A stretch of DNA of 19,358 nt, taken from the NCBI GenBank assembly GCA_002500925.1, contig DLTN01000023.1, positions 1 through 19,358 of the forward strand, read 5' to 3'. The notes beneath the pieces are model-generated. The model did not search any database. It was not told the origin of the DNA and saw only the letters and a program-made list of their open reading frames with translations. Made by a program: the position numbers and the translations under genes. This stretch comes from Gemmatimonadales bacterium UBA7835 (GTDB lineage: Bacteria > Gemmatimonadota > Gemmatimonadetes > Longimicrobiales > Gaopeijiaceae). Shown piece after piece: positions 1 to 7,579 of this stretch. Within the stretch, counting starts at the first letter, position 1. Every line of letters begins with the position of its first letter.

Positions 1-218
1 TGGTCGAAGATCGCCTCTATGGGGACACGTGAGTCGATACAGCCTATCACTATCGCAAAAGGGTGTTGGCTACCGGCCGTTCTTGATATGTCGTTAGCCC
101 AGTCTCGTTCGAGCATGGAGCGATCCAGGAAGCGCCGGTTACCTGCGCGTAACTGGTCGATTGCGCTCTGAGGCGAGATTGAGGACTGGGATTCCTTGTT
201 CAGGGGACGATCGGACAT
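1..218 (-). CDS. Beta-carbonic anhydrase, N-terminal part (cut by window edge)
   Basis: Read on the minus strand, an ATG at 218-216 opens a frame of 72 codons that runs off the left edge. The visible protein has the N-terminal helix typical of beta-class carbonic anhydrases (ALxxLxxGNxRF; here AIDQLRAGNRRFLDR, residues 19-33). It then has PFAIVIGC, followed by IDSRVPIEAIFD. C60 is the expected first zinc-ligand cysteine, and D62 with R64 form the conserved Asp-Arg dyad. The family catalyses reversible hydration of CO2 to bicarbonate. The usual motif is CSDSR and here it is CIDSR, a conservative change. There is no signal peptide, so the enzyme is probably cytoplasmic. The start lies only 12 bases after the DUF481 stop, so the two genes are probably co-transcribed, although no clear Shine-Dalgarno is visible. 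The C-terminal His and Cys ligands are outside the window. Confidence 0.85.
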   Translation of the reverse strand, partial: MSDRPLNKESQSSISPQSAIDQLRAGNRRFLDRSMLERDWANDISRTAGSQHPFAIVIGCIDSRVPIEAIFD

Positions 219-230
219 TGTCGTCAGTGG

Positions 231-1016
231 TCAGTAGGTGTATGTCACGCCGGTTCGCAGTCGTGTATCTAGCGCTGACAGCCCGTCTGGAGGGCCACTG
301 TCATAGCGTAGGTCGAAGCTAATGGTCAGCGCCAGTGTTTCGGTTATAGACGTGGAGAGTCGCAGATTCTCCACCGCGCGGTAATCATCGAAATCATTTA
401 TCGCTGGTTGTAAGTATGTCGTCGAGGTGATGACTAAGTTGTCGGATGGAACCACACGAAGAGTTAGGAAGCTGCTCCATCTTACCTTGAGCGTTCTATT
501 AGGGTGAATAGCTGAATCTGGAAGCATCAAGCGCTCGTACTCAACTATGCCTGAAGACCCGGCTCCGAATTGTCCCCAGTCACCCTGAGCGAATGCTGTT
601 CGAGCCCCCGCACCCCCTACAGCACGGAAGGTCAGCTGTTGCGATCGGTCATAGTTTATTTGTCCGAACCATTCAGGGTCGAAGTAGAACGAGACATCGG
701 TGTAGGAGCGTCGGTAGTGCAATAACCCGTTTGAGGCGAATCGACTTCGGGAGAGGAATCCCAGGCCGCCATTGCCCACAATCAATCTGGTCTGGGTGGG
801 GGTCACATTGTAGACGCGCCCTCTGAAATTGAGTGCTATGAAGTCTACGTTTCCTGTCTGAAACGTCATGTCGCCACCTACCGACCCCGATCGTCCGATA
901 GACAAACTGTCAGTTCGGAGCACTTCAATGTTGACCTGGGCATTGAGCGATTGGGGTGCGATTGCGAGTGACGCTAACAAGAAGAAGCCCAGAATTAGCT
1001 CTTCGGTGCGGCACAT
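231..1016 (-). CDS. DUF481-type outer-membrane beta-barrel protein
   Basis: This is a secreted beta-rich protein of about 261 residues. The chosen ATG at 1016-1014 puts a normal signal peptide at the N-terminus (hydrophobic run LILGFFLLASLAIA, then a cleavage site near SLNAQ). An upstream ATG at 1070-1068 would add 18 polar residues before it. The body has alternating polar and hydrophobic strands with many Arg and Tyr residues. It ends in a pattern I recognise from DUF481 (YdiY-like) proteins: LRYDSGPPDGLSALDTRLRTG, then VTYTY with an aromatic C-terminal residue suited to Bam-dependent insertion. The role of DUF481 proteins is not established and some are linked to salt stress. The carbonic anhydrase gene follows 12 bases downstream. 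The family call is from memory of the C-terminal pattern. The outer-membrane location is the safer part. Confidence 0.72.
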   Translation of the reverse strand: MCRTEELILGFFLLASLAIAPQSLNAQVNIEVLRTDSLSIGRSGSVGGDMTFQTGNVDFIALNFRGRVYNVTPTQTRLIVGNGGLGFLSRSRFASNGLLHYRRSYTDVSFYFDPEWFGQINYDRSQQLTFRAVGGAGARTAFAQGDWGQFGAGSSGIVEYERLMLPDSAIHPNRTLKVRWSSFLTLRVVPSDNLVITSTTYLQPAINDFDDYRAVENLRLSTSITETLALTISFDLRYDSGPPDGLSALDTRLRTGVTYTY

Positions 1017-1157
1017 CCAATACGGTGAGATGCTCAATCGACGGTCTGTGGGTTGAAGCTCGGACCACATAGGGTAACATCAACGGTCTCGGTCATTGAG
1101 TTGTCCCGTAGGTGGAAGGTTCTAAGAGCATACTTCCCGTCGCTAGAAGTGTTCAGC

Positions 1158-1730
1158 ATGAATAATTATTCGTCTGGCGTCCCACTGGAGTTGCATAAAG
1201 AGATATCCCGAGAACGGTTTTCTGTTTCTCCACTCCCCAGACGATTGCCAGAATGCAGGGGATATGCTCTCACGTTGTGGGATGATGACTCCTGGACTGA
1301 GGTCATTAAGAAAGGGCGAGACGCAGGACAATATCCTCCAAGCATAGTAAAGGAAGCAGCTAGAATCATTGATATCTGGAATCCGCGACCATTTCCGAGT
1401 TGGATGACCTGTGTCCCTTCAGACACGTTATCATGCGCACTGACGGAATTCTCCAAAAGTGTGGCTGACCTCCTAGGCATCCGCTTCCATGAGATCATCG
1501 CGAAAAGACGCCAGAACTTTCCTCAGAAAAGCATGAATTCGACTGCGGAACGATGCAGGAACCTAGACGGAGCTTTCCACATAAACGGTTCGCCAATGGA
1601 AGGGCCGGTCTTTCTGATAGATGATGTTTTTGATTCAGGATGGACCTTGACCGTGGTAGCTGCACTGTTAAGAGAGGTTGGATTCAAATCTCCCATCTAC
1701 CCATTTGCTCTAGGAAAAACTCAAGAGTGA
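1158..1730 (+). CDS. Phosphoribosyltransferase domain protein, like the C-terminal tail of RecQ-PRT fusions
   Basis: The protein is about 190 residues from the first ATG at 1158. A TTG at 1053 would add 35 residues. A PRPP-binding loop is evident near the C-terminus: VFLIDDVFDSGWT (hydrophobic strand, Asp-Asp, then Ser-Gly-Trp-Thr). Upstream are WMTCVPS, FPQKSMNS and RNLDGAF. This order matches the phosphoribosyltransferase-like domain that ends many long RecQ helicases, including their closing (I/V)xPFALG. No helicase motif or RQC zinc-binding region exists upstream, where the opposite-strand DUF481 gene lies. It is therefore either a stand-alone member or a decapitated recQ fragment with an intact frame. 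The stretch before the ATG (IELSRRW) weakly resembles the RecQ sequence that precedes this domain, which favours the relic reading. No good ribosome binding site is visible. The start is uncertain. Confidence 0.6.
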   Translation: MNNYSSGVPLELHKEISRERFSVSPLPRRLPECRGYALTLWDDDSWTEVIKKGRDAGQYPPSIVKEAARIIDIWNPRPFPSWMTCVPSDTLSCALTEFSKSVADLLGIRFHEIIAKRRQNFPQKSMNSTAERCRNLDGAFHINGSPMEGPVFLIDDVFDSGWTLTVVAALLREVGFKSPIYPFALGKTQE

Positions 1731-1840
1731 AAAGAACAGCTATCTCCTTAGATAAATCAGGACGACTAAAGTTGAATCAGCGAATAAAGGTCAACATTGG
1801 AGACCGGATTGCTCCAGTCGAATACCAGGCGCCTTCATTG

Positions 1841-4078
1841 ATGAGTCTCATCGGCACCGCGTTCGCGCTCACAGCTTTTTTGACAGTTGTCGGACACGCT
1901 GAGCCGATATCAGCGCAACAGTCGGACGAGCAATTGGCTCCGGTTGCTTATGCGCACCCGACAGATACCGAGCCATTGATAGATGGTCGGCCTGATGACG
2001 CAGTGTGGCAGGTGGCTACTCCGCTCACCAGCTTTACCCAGAGGGAACCAGCCGACGGAGAGCCGGCTTCTGAACGGACTGAGGTGAGGCTTCTATACGA
2101 CTCTGATGCCCTATACGTAGGGGTCTGGGCATATGACTCTCAGGCGAGCGAGATCGTCCCGGGAGAGGCCATACGTGACTTTGAGGTGACAGATGCAGAC
2201 GCGATTATCATGGTGTTCGATACGTTCAATGATGATCAAAATGGTTTTGTTTTTGGCACAACACCCGCAGGTATCGAATACGACGGTCAGGTAGCGTCAG
2301 CGGGATCTGGAGGTGGGTTCTTCCTGGGTGGTGGCTCAAACAGTTCGCGGCGCTTCCAGGCAGGCGCGGGTGGAGGCTTCAACAAGAACTGGGATGGTAG
2401 TTGGGAGGTGGCTTCTAGTCAGGATAGAGATGGGTGGTACGCGGAGTTCAGGATCCCATTTAATACGCTTCGCTATAGCTCGGATGTTCAAGAATGGGGT
2501 TTCAATATTGCGCGCCGCGTTCGTCGTCTTAATGAGGAAATGTTCTGGTCGGCGGTCCCGAGAGAGTTCAATCTCTATAGGCTCGACTACGCTGGTGTTA
2601 TCAGCGGTCTTGAACCACCAGTTCGCAGAGCTGTAACTGTCACCCCGTACATACTCGGCTCAAACCAGAGGGATTACAGGGTCGCAGGATCCTCATTCGA
2701 ACAAAGCGGGGAGGTGGGTGGCGAAGTAAAGACGCAGGTCACTCAAGGACTCACCCTCGACCTGACAGTGAATACTGACTTTGCCCAGGTTGAAGTGGAC
2801 GATGCCCAAGTGAACCTGACCAGGTTCCCGCTTCTTTTTCCCGAGAAGAGACCGTTCTTCCTTGAAAACGCTGGTTTCTTCACTGTTGGTGGTGGAGGTG
2901 TCGATCTTTTCTTTAGCCGAAGGATTGGGATCGACGCGGGGGCGCCTGTGGCCCTGAAGGGTGGTGGCCGGCTGTCAGGTCGAGCGGCAGGACTGAACGT
3001 TGGTCTTTTACACATTCAAACCGATGGGTTGCTTGAAGGGAGTGGCCGCAGCTCGTGGTCGGTAGCCCGTGTGGCCAAAGAGTTGCCTGGCCGATCGCGA
3101 GTCGGTGGGATTTTTACTGGTCGTGGCAGTGACCTCACAGGAGATGGAAATCAGGTCTATGCCTTAGATGCTCAGGTGGGTCTCGGTGACCAGGTAACAC
3201 TCACGTCGTACTTTGCTCGTTCGCAAACTTCGGGCGCTCCATCTGGCAACGCTTTTGATCTGACTGGTGGGGTCACAACTCGAAGCTTCCGTGGGAATGC
3301 CACCGTCCAGCAGGTTGACCAAGACTTCGACGCACAGATCGGCTTTGTGCCGCGTCGAGGCCACCAGTACTACCAACTGTTTGCGATGTATTACATTCGG
3401 CCGAGCTCGATTTTTCGTGAGTTAAGGCCCCATATCTCATACTTCACATACAGAAACCGCTCCGATGTTGCAGCTCAGGGCTTTGAGATTTCCTCCCGGT
3501 GGCATATCGACAATCATTGGCAGTGGGATTCCGGAATGGAGCTTCACTCCGGAGCGAACTATGTGACGGAGGGGCTCTACGAGCCATTCAAGATTCCAGG
3601 TGTGGATGTCACAGTTCCGGCGGGCTTATACCGGGGCTGGGAGTCTCAGGTTGTATTCTTCACCGACCGGTCGCGTGCCGTGTCTTTCAACTCGCGATTC
3701 AACTGGGGTACGTTTCTGTCCGGGAGCAAGAGGACGTCGAGTGGGGACGTTACCTATCGATACAGCGATCGCTCGAGTCTCACCGCGGCTGTGGCCTACA
3801 ACGATGTCGATCTCCCTGAGGGAGCTTTCACCGCCACGCTTGCGAGCCTTAAGCTCGGATATTTCTTCACGCCACGGATCTACGTGCAGGGTTTAGTCCA
3901 GTACTCAGATCAGGTCGATCAATGGTCCACGAATCTACGTTTTGGTTGGCTGAACACCGCTGGTACTGGGCTGTTTGTCGTATACAATGACGTTCAAGGC
4001 TTCGACACGCTGCGGGGTCCACAGGGGCGTTCCCTGTTCATAAAATTCACTCGACAGTTCAACGTGGCGGGATTCTGA
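1841..4078 (+). CDS. DUF5916 outer-membrane protein with N-terminal CBM9-like domain
   Basis: The protein has 745 residues from the ATG at 1841, which gives a signal peptide directly (SLIGTAFALTAFLTVVGHA, cleavage near ISAQQ). The longer frame from 1640 overlaps the previous gene and adds 67 residues unlike a signal peptide, so I reject it. Residues about 40-190 form a CBM9-like beta sandwich: PLIDGRPDDAVW, then EVRLLYDSDALYVGVWAYDSQ. The rest fits DUF5916: FRIPFNTLRYS, WGFNIARRVRRLNE, FPEKRPFFLENAGFF and RRIG, followed by amphipathic strands ending in GF. The family is abundant in Gemmatimonadota and Bacteroidota and is probably an outer-membrane barrel. Its substrate is unknown. A Gly-rich stretch lies near residues 155-180. 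No Shine-Dalgarno is clear. Confidence 0.85.
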   Translation: MSLIGTAFALTAFLTVVGHAEPISAQQSDEQLAPVAYAHPTDTEPLIDGRPDDAVWQVATPLTSFTQREPADGEPASERTEVRLLYDSDALYVGVWAYDSQASEIVPGEAIRDFEVTDADAIIMVFDTFNDDQNGFVFGTTPAGIEYDGQVASAGSGGGFFLGGGSNSSRRFQAGAGGGFNKNWDGSWEVASSQDRDGWYAEFRIPFNTLRYSSDVQEWGFNIARRVRRLNEEMFWSAVPREFNLYRLDYAGVISGLEPPVRRAVTVTPYILGSNQRDYRVAGSSFEQSGEVGGEVKTQVTQGLTLDLTVNTDFAQVEVDDAQVNLTRFPLLFPEKRPFFLENAGFFTVGGGGVDLFFSRRIGIDAGAPVALKGGGRLSGRAAGLNVGLLHIQTDGLLEGSGRSSWSVARVAKELPGRSRVGGIFTGRGSDLTGDGNQVYALDAQVGLGDQVTLTSYFARSQTSGAPSGNAFDLTGGVTTRSFRGNATVQQVDQDFDAQIGFVPRRGHQYYQLFAMYYIRPSSIFRELRPHISYFTYRNRSDVAAQGFEISSRWHIDNHWQWDSGMELHSGANYVTEGLYEPFKIPGVDVTVPAGLYRGWESQVVFFTDRSRAVSFNSRFNWGTFLSGSKRTSSGDVTYRYSDRSSLTAAVAYNDVDLPEGAFTATLASLKLGYFFTPRIYVQGLVQYSDQVDQWSTNLRFGWLNTAGTGLFVVYNDVQGFDTLRGPQGRSLFIKFTRQFNVAGF

Positions 4079-4120
4079 GTGCCTCGAGTGACACTAAATA
4101 AGTAAACGGGGCTGCCTTTA

Positions 4121-4149
4121 TTGAGAATCTGTTCTCAAACTGATATTAT
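4121..4149 (+). promoter_or_regulatory. Sigma70-like promoter overlapped by a perfect 7-4-7 dyad operator
   Basis: TTGAGA at 4121-4126 and TATTAT at 4144-4149 are each one base off consensus and are separated by exactly 17 bases. The sequence TTGAGAA-TCTG-TTCTCAA (4121-4138) is a perfect inverted repeat covering the -35 and most of the spacer. A protein bound there would block or remodel RNA polymerase. The dyad resembles Fur-family boxes (TGAGAAT...ATTCTCA), and its 7-4-7 geometry also matches MerR-type operators. It faces the TonB-dependent receptor gene, leaving a leader of about 130 nt. In that leader GCTGAA at 4221-4226 can pair with TTCAGC at 4249-4254. The regulator is not in the window. 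Confidence 0.6.
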
Positions 4150-4287
4150 TATGTCCTGAAGTGTCCAACAACAAAACAGTGCCGCAGATACAACATTGGT
4201 GTTCCTCTGTGGTTCTGCGCGCTGAAAGGATCTGAGCACCATCGGCTGTTCAGCCCCCCCTCCCCGAACATTGTCTGCAATACCTGT

Positions 4288-6525
4288 ATGAGATCCCGAA
4301 TCAATCGACTTCCCGCACTATGCACCGCCACGGCTTGCGTGATTGGGTGTCTTTGTGCTCAACCCTCGGCTCAGGCTCAGGAGGCCCCGTCCGGGCTCGA
4401 TGGCCTCGTTCGAGCCGCGGTGGACCGCCAGCCACTCGCTGGTGCCCGTGTATCTGTGGTTAATTCCAACACTTATGTGATCACGGAGGGGGATGGCTCT
4501 TTTCGCCTTCAGTTAGACGATGGTGAAGACATGATTCGGGTGGAGCGTTTGGGCTACGCACCGACAGAGGTGGTGATCTCGGATATATCGATGACTGATC
4601 GTCTAGTGATCGATCTGGAAGAGTCGGCACTGGAACTCGAGGGACTCGTAGTCACTGGTGCGCTTTCTGAGCGGGCCCAAGACCAGGCGATAAGGCCCAC
4701 CAGTGTCATCAGCCAAGTCGAGCTCCAGAGGAAGCTGGTGAGTACAGTGGCCTCAACCCTTAAGTCTGAGCCCGGCATAGCGGTTAGTACCATGGGCCCT
4801 GCAGCCTCGCTCCCTGTCATTAGGGGGTTGTCTGGAGATCGACTCTTGGTTCTGGAGGACGGCGTCCGAATCACCGACGTATCTAATACCCATGCAGATC
4901 ACGCTAATGCTATCAATCCTATGTCTGCACGGCGTATTGAGGTTGTGCGAGGTCCAGGAGCGATCATCTACGGAAGCAACGCAATAGGGGGGGTGATCAA
5001 CGTGATCCGGGATGAGATCCCTGATTTCGTTCCCGAGGACGTTACTGGGACGGTGACCTTGCAGGGACAATCCGTCACTTCAGGGGCAGGGGGAGCGGCT
5101 TCGATGTTTCTGCCGCTTGCCGAGCGTGTTCCGCTTCGACTCGAAGCCTCCTATCGAACTTCCGGTGATCTCAAGACTCCCTTGGGGAGCCTCGGAAATA
5201 CGGGTGTTGACTCGTGGAGTCTTGCAGCGGGAACGTCATGGGTGGGAGATCGTGGATACGTCGGATTGTCTGGATTAGGGCATGTCAACAATTACGGCAT
5301 CCCTGGGGGCTTTGTAGGTGGACACGAAGCAGGGGTTGGAATCGAATCAGAGCGCGTATCCTTCAAGGCAGTGACCGAGCGCCGTGAGCTAGGTGGACCG
5401 TTTACGACTCTCAATGCCAACGCATCGTTTTCGTACTATGACCAACTTGAGATGGAAACCCCAACCATTCTGGGAACTCGATTCCAGAGGCAGTCAGCGG
5501 GGTCTGATGTTATCGCGAGGTTCGGGAGCATCGGGCCGATTTCTTCCGGGGCCCTAGGGGGGCGTGCCTCATGGGAGTCTTTCGGTTTCGGTGGAAGCCT
5601 TTACACGCCGAACTCTGAACGACTCAACCTCGGCGTGTTTACATATCAGGAGATTGATCTTGACCCAGTCCGCTTGGAGGCGGGCATACGCTACGATTGG
5701 ACCCAGACCACCCCCGAGAGAGAGGACCGAAACTCGGATATCGGACATGTGCGAAGGCGGACTTTCGCGTCCCTGTCTGGCTCTGTCGGATTACTCTACA
5801 ACTGGGAACCTGGGTTTGTGATGGGCGCGAATGTGTCTCGAGCATTCAGGACGCCCGATGTGCATGAGCTCTTTTCAGAAGGTCCACACCTAGCTGCTTA
5901 CTCATTCGATGTTGGAAACCCAGACCTTGAAAGGGAAATTGGTACTGGACTCGACATCTTCATGCGCTTCCATGATGAGGGCAATCGGGTTCACGCTGAA
6001 CTTTCTGGCTTCGCGAATTGGATCGACGGATACGTTTATGGGGAGGATACAGGTAAGCTCAGCCGAACCCGCCTTCCGATCTATCAGTACTTCGGTGATG
6101 ATGCCGCTTTCAAAGGGTTCGAAGCCGAAATTGACTGGGTAGTGTCTGGTGCCTTCAAGGCGGCGGTAAGTGGCGCCTATGTCCGTGGTGAGATTCGCGA
6201 GTCCTTGGAGCCCTTGCCGCTAATGCCTCCGCTTCGTGGACAGCTGGCTCTAGCCTATGAGCCCACAGATTGGTTTGTGCGGCTCGAGTCAACTTTTGCC
6301 GCGAGGCAGGATCGGATCGGGGAGTTTGAGACTGCGACCGATGGGTACGAGCGTTTTGACCTAGTATCGGGGGTAAGCCGAACGATTGCGGGTCGTTTGA
6401 ACGTGCTGACTATCTCAGTGGAGAATCTCACTGACGAGGCGTATCGCAATCACCTCTCTCGCGTGAAGGAGTTTATGCCTGAAGCGGGAAGAGGAGTAAC
6501 TGTTAATTACCGAGTCGTGTTCTGA
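4288..6525 (+). CDS. TonB-dependent outer-membrane receptor, ZnuD-like, probably for a metal
   Basis: The protein has 745 residues. The signal peptide covers about residues 1-31 (ACVIGCLCAQPSAQAQ). A CarboxypepD_reg-like domain follows at about 35-115 (AGARVSVVNS, TEGDGSFRLQL, RLGYAPTEVVI). The plug is at about 125-245, with LPVIRGLSGDRLLVLEDGVR, IEVVRGPGAIIYGSNAIGG and VINVI. A beta barrel closes with YRVVF, whose terminal Phe suits outer-membrane insertion. The plug segment SNTHADHANAINP places H202, D204 and H205 where ZnuD-type zinc receptors carry a similar Asp-His-Ala stretch, so a divalent metal is the likely substrate. Energy would come from TonB-ExbBD, which is not in the window. The gene sits behind the dyad promoter at 4121 and 55 bases before a His-rich lipoprotein gene. 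No Shine-Dalgarno precedes the ATG. The metal itself is an inference. Confidence 0.88.
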   Translation: MRSRINRLPALCTATACVIGCLCAQPSAQAQEAPSGLDGLVRAAVDRQPLAGARVSVVNSNTYVITEGDGSFRLQLDDGEDMIRVERLGYAPTEVVISDISMTDRLVIDLEESALELEGLVVTGALSERAQDQAIRPTSVISQVELQRKLVSTVASTLKSEPGIAVSTMGPAASLPVIRGLSGDRLLVLEDGVRITDVSNTHADHANAINPMSARRIEVVRGPGAIIYGSNAIGGVINVIRDEIPDFVPEDVTGTVTLQGQSVTSGAGGAASMFLPLAERVPLRLEASYRTSGDLKTPLGSLGNTGVDSWSLAAGTSWVGDRGYVGLSGLGHVNNYGIPGGFVGGHEAGVGIESERVSFKAVTERRELGGPFTTLNANASFSYYDQLEMETPTILGTRFQRQSAGSDVIARFGSIGPISSGALGGRASWESFGFGGSLYTPNSERLNLGVFTYQEIDLDPVRLEAGIRYDWTQTTPEREDRNSDIGHVRRRTFASLSGSVGLLYNWEPGFVMGANVSRAFRTPDVHELFSEGPHLAAYSFDVGNPDLEREIGTGLDIFMRFHDEGNRVHAELSGFANWIDGYVYGEDTGKLSRTRLPIYQYFGDDAAFKGFEAEIDWVVSGAFKAAVSGAYVRGEIRESLEPLPLMPPLRGQLALAYEPTDWFVRLESTFAARQDRIGEFETATDGYERFDLVSGVSRTIAGRLNVLTISVENLTDEAYRNHLSRVKEFMPEAGRGVTVNYRVVF

Positions 6526-6580
6526 GGCCGGCTTAGAACGTGCTCTTTTTTAAAACCTGCCGGCATGAGGGGAAAAAGAA

Positions 6581-7051
6581 ATGAAGAAGGTGAGGTTCGG
6601 CGGGCGGCTTTTTGCAGCCCTTCTCCTACCGTTTGTGGTTGTAGCCTGCAGTGACACCACTGGGCTAGAAGAAAATCACGGCGAGGAGATCGAAGGCGTC
6701 CAGATCTGGCTCAGCGGTGCAATGATTGCATCGTACGATGGAGATACCGGATCTTGGACAGGTGAGCTGGAAGTTCATGCTGGAGAGGAGACAGCTCACA
6801 TGGACATCCGTATGGTTGACCACGATGGTGTTCAGGTCGAGCTAGAGTCTGACCACTACCTAGAGGTAGATGTGGAGGATGAATCAATCGCTGAATTTGA
6901 ACAGGACACACCTGGCGAGTTCGGCGGGCATCTGCACGGTGTAGCGGTTGGAGAAACTGATGTTGTTTTCAAGCTAATGCACGGAGCTGTCGGTTCCGGG
7001 CACGCTGATTTTATTACAGCTGCGGTTCACGCTCACGTTGAAGACCACTAG
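6581..7051 (+). CDS. Acidic, His-rich secreted lipoprotein, candidate metal-binding partner of the TonB receptor
   Basis: The protein has 156 residues. It begins with a lipoprotein signal (MKKVRFGGRLFAALLLPFVV, then VACSD), with the lipid-modified Cys at residue 23. The mature part is unusually rich in Asp, Glu and His: ENHGEE, EVHAGEETAHMD, MVDHDG, ESDHYLEVDVEDE, GGHLHG, LMHGAVGSGHAD and a closing AAVHAHVEDH. This composition suits binding of divalent cations at the periplasmic or outer-membrane surface. I do not recognise a named family. A good Shine-Dalgarno (GAGGGG, 6567-6572) lies 8 bases before the ATG. The gap to the receptor gene holds a T-run (6545-6551) between two copies of the palindrome GCCGGC, a weak possible attenuator. 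Its position suggests a shared job with the receptor, as binder or metallophore-like buffer; this is an inference. Confidence 0.75.
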   Translation: MKKVRFGGRLFAALLLPFVVVACSDTTGLEENHGEEIEGVQIWLSGAMIASYDGDTGSWTGELEVHAGEETAHMDIRMVDHDGVQVELESDHYLEVDVEDESIAEFEQDTPGEFGGHLHGVAVGETDVVFKLMHGAVGSGHADFITAAVHAHVEDH

Positions 7052-7079
7052 AAGCTCAGCCTAGTACTTCTTGGGGGCT

Positions 7080-7119
7080 TGGTCCCCGGATCGATCCATG
7101 GTGATTGGTTCGGGGACCA
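7080..7119 (+). terminator. Nine-base-pair perfect inverted repeat after the lipoprotein gene
   Basis: TGGTCCCCG (7080-7088) pairs perfectly with CGGGGACCA (7111-7119), and a U-G pair can extend the stem. The loop is 22 nt. It begins 28 bases after the lipoprotein stop, which suits a transcript end or an RNA-stabilising structure between the receptor-lipoprotein pair and merT. No T-tract follows, so it is not a textbook intrinsic terminator. Confidence 0.4.
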
Positions 7120-7140
7120 GCGTGGTTGGTCAGGTCATGT

Positions 7141-7159
7141 GTACGGCTAATGCCGTTAC
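7141..7159 (+). promoter_or_regulatory. Imperfect dyad upstream of merT
   Basis: GTACGGC-TAAT-GCCGTTAC is a dyad with four perfect inner pairs (CGGC/GCCG), a TAAT centre and outer arms GTA/TAC offset by one base. The arrangement is close to the 7-4-7 layout of MerR-family operators, but I could not fit convincing -35 and -10 boxes around it. It could also be an RNA hairpin. It lies 64-82 bases upstream of the merT start. Confidence 0.25.
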
Positions 7160-7195
7160 TAACTTTACGCTGAACCGTCCAACGCCCGTTCCCGG

Positions 7196-7205
7196 CTAGC
7201 GCTAG
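7196..7205 (+). promoter_or_regulatory. Perfect palindrome CTAGCGCTAG just upstream of merT
   Basis: A ten-base perfect palindrome ends 17 bases before the merT ATG and 9 bases before its AGGA ribosome binding site (7215-7218). Its place would suit a repressor site or a small hairpin near the ribosome binding site. Ten-base palindromes also arise by chance, so this is weak. Confidence 0.2.
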
Positions 7206-7222
7206 TTGCCTCTTAGGATCGC

Positions 7223-7570
7223 ATGAAGCCAGAGACAAAGGCCACGCTACCAAGCGTCGGAGGAGTCGTCGCGGCCGCAGGATCGACACTCTGCTGCGCG
7301 GGGCCTGTCGTAGCGGTGAGTTTCGGGGTATCAGGTGCCGGATTCGCAGCATTCGAGCCCTGGCGACCCTATTTGGTGGGTGCGACTGCCCTATTCCTCG
7401 TAGCGGGTTTTGTGATGCTCGACAAAGAGGAACGGGCGGCGTGCGAACCGGGCAAACCGTGTGCTGACGAGACGGTGCGCCAGCGAATGAAGGTGACCCT
7501 TTGGGTAGGGACCCTGATCGCGGTTGCGTTTGCCACGTTCCCCACGTGGCAAACCCTGATCTTCGGCTAG
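7223..7570 (+). CDS. merT: MerT-like mercuric (soft metal) transport membrane protein
   Basis: The protein has 115 residues, close to classical MerT length. There are three predicted membrane helices: about residues 10-36, 44-65 and 90-110. The first contains the vicinal cysteine pair of MerT (STLCCAGP, C22-C23). The loop after helix two carries a second pair, CEPGKPC, as in MerT. In the known pathway MerP hands Hg(II) to the first pair and MerT moves it to the cytoplasmic side for MerA. No mercuric reductase is in the window. AGGA at 7215-7218 serves as ribosome binding site. The merP-like gene follows after 9 bases, so the two are surely one transcript. The substrate could be another soft metal. 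I use the symbol for the family, not as proof of mercury resistance. Confidence 0.82.
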   Translation: MKPETKATLPSVGGVVAAAGSTLCCAGPVVAVSFGVSGAGFAAFEPWRPYLVGATALFLVAGFVMLDKEERAACEPGKPCADETVRQRMKVTLWVGTLIAVAFATFPTWQTLIFG

Positions 7571-7579
7571 GAGGGATCT

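Noticed and set aside
1640..1840. Extended N-terminus of the DUF5916 protein from the ATG at 1640
   Set aside because: It would overlap the phosphoribosyltransferase gene by 91 bases and place 67 non-signal residues before a good signal peptide.
4254..4260. Run of seven C in the receptor leader as a phase-variation tract
   Set aside because: The run is short, lies upstream of the ATG and downstream of the promoter boxes, and no switching mechanism is evident.
6527..6564. Two GCCGGC copies flanking a T-run between the receptor and lipoprotein genes as a terminator
   Set aside because: The stem is only six pairs with a 26-nt loop, and the T-run lies inside the loop and not after the stem.
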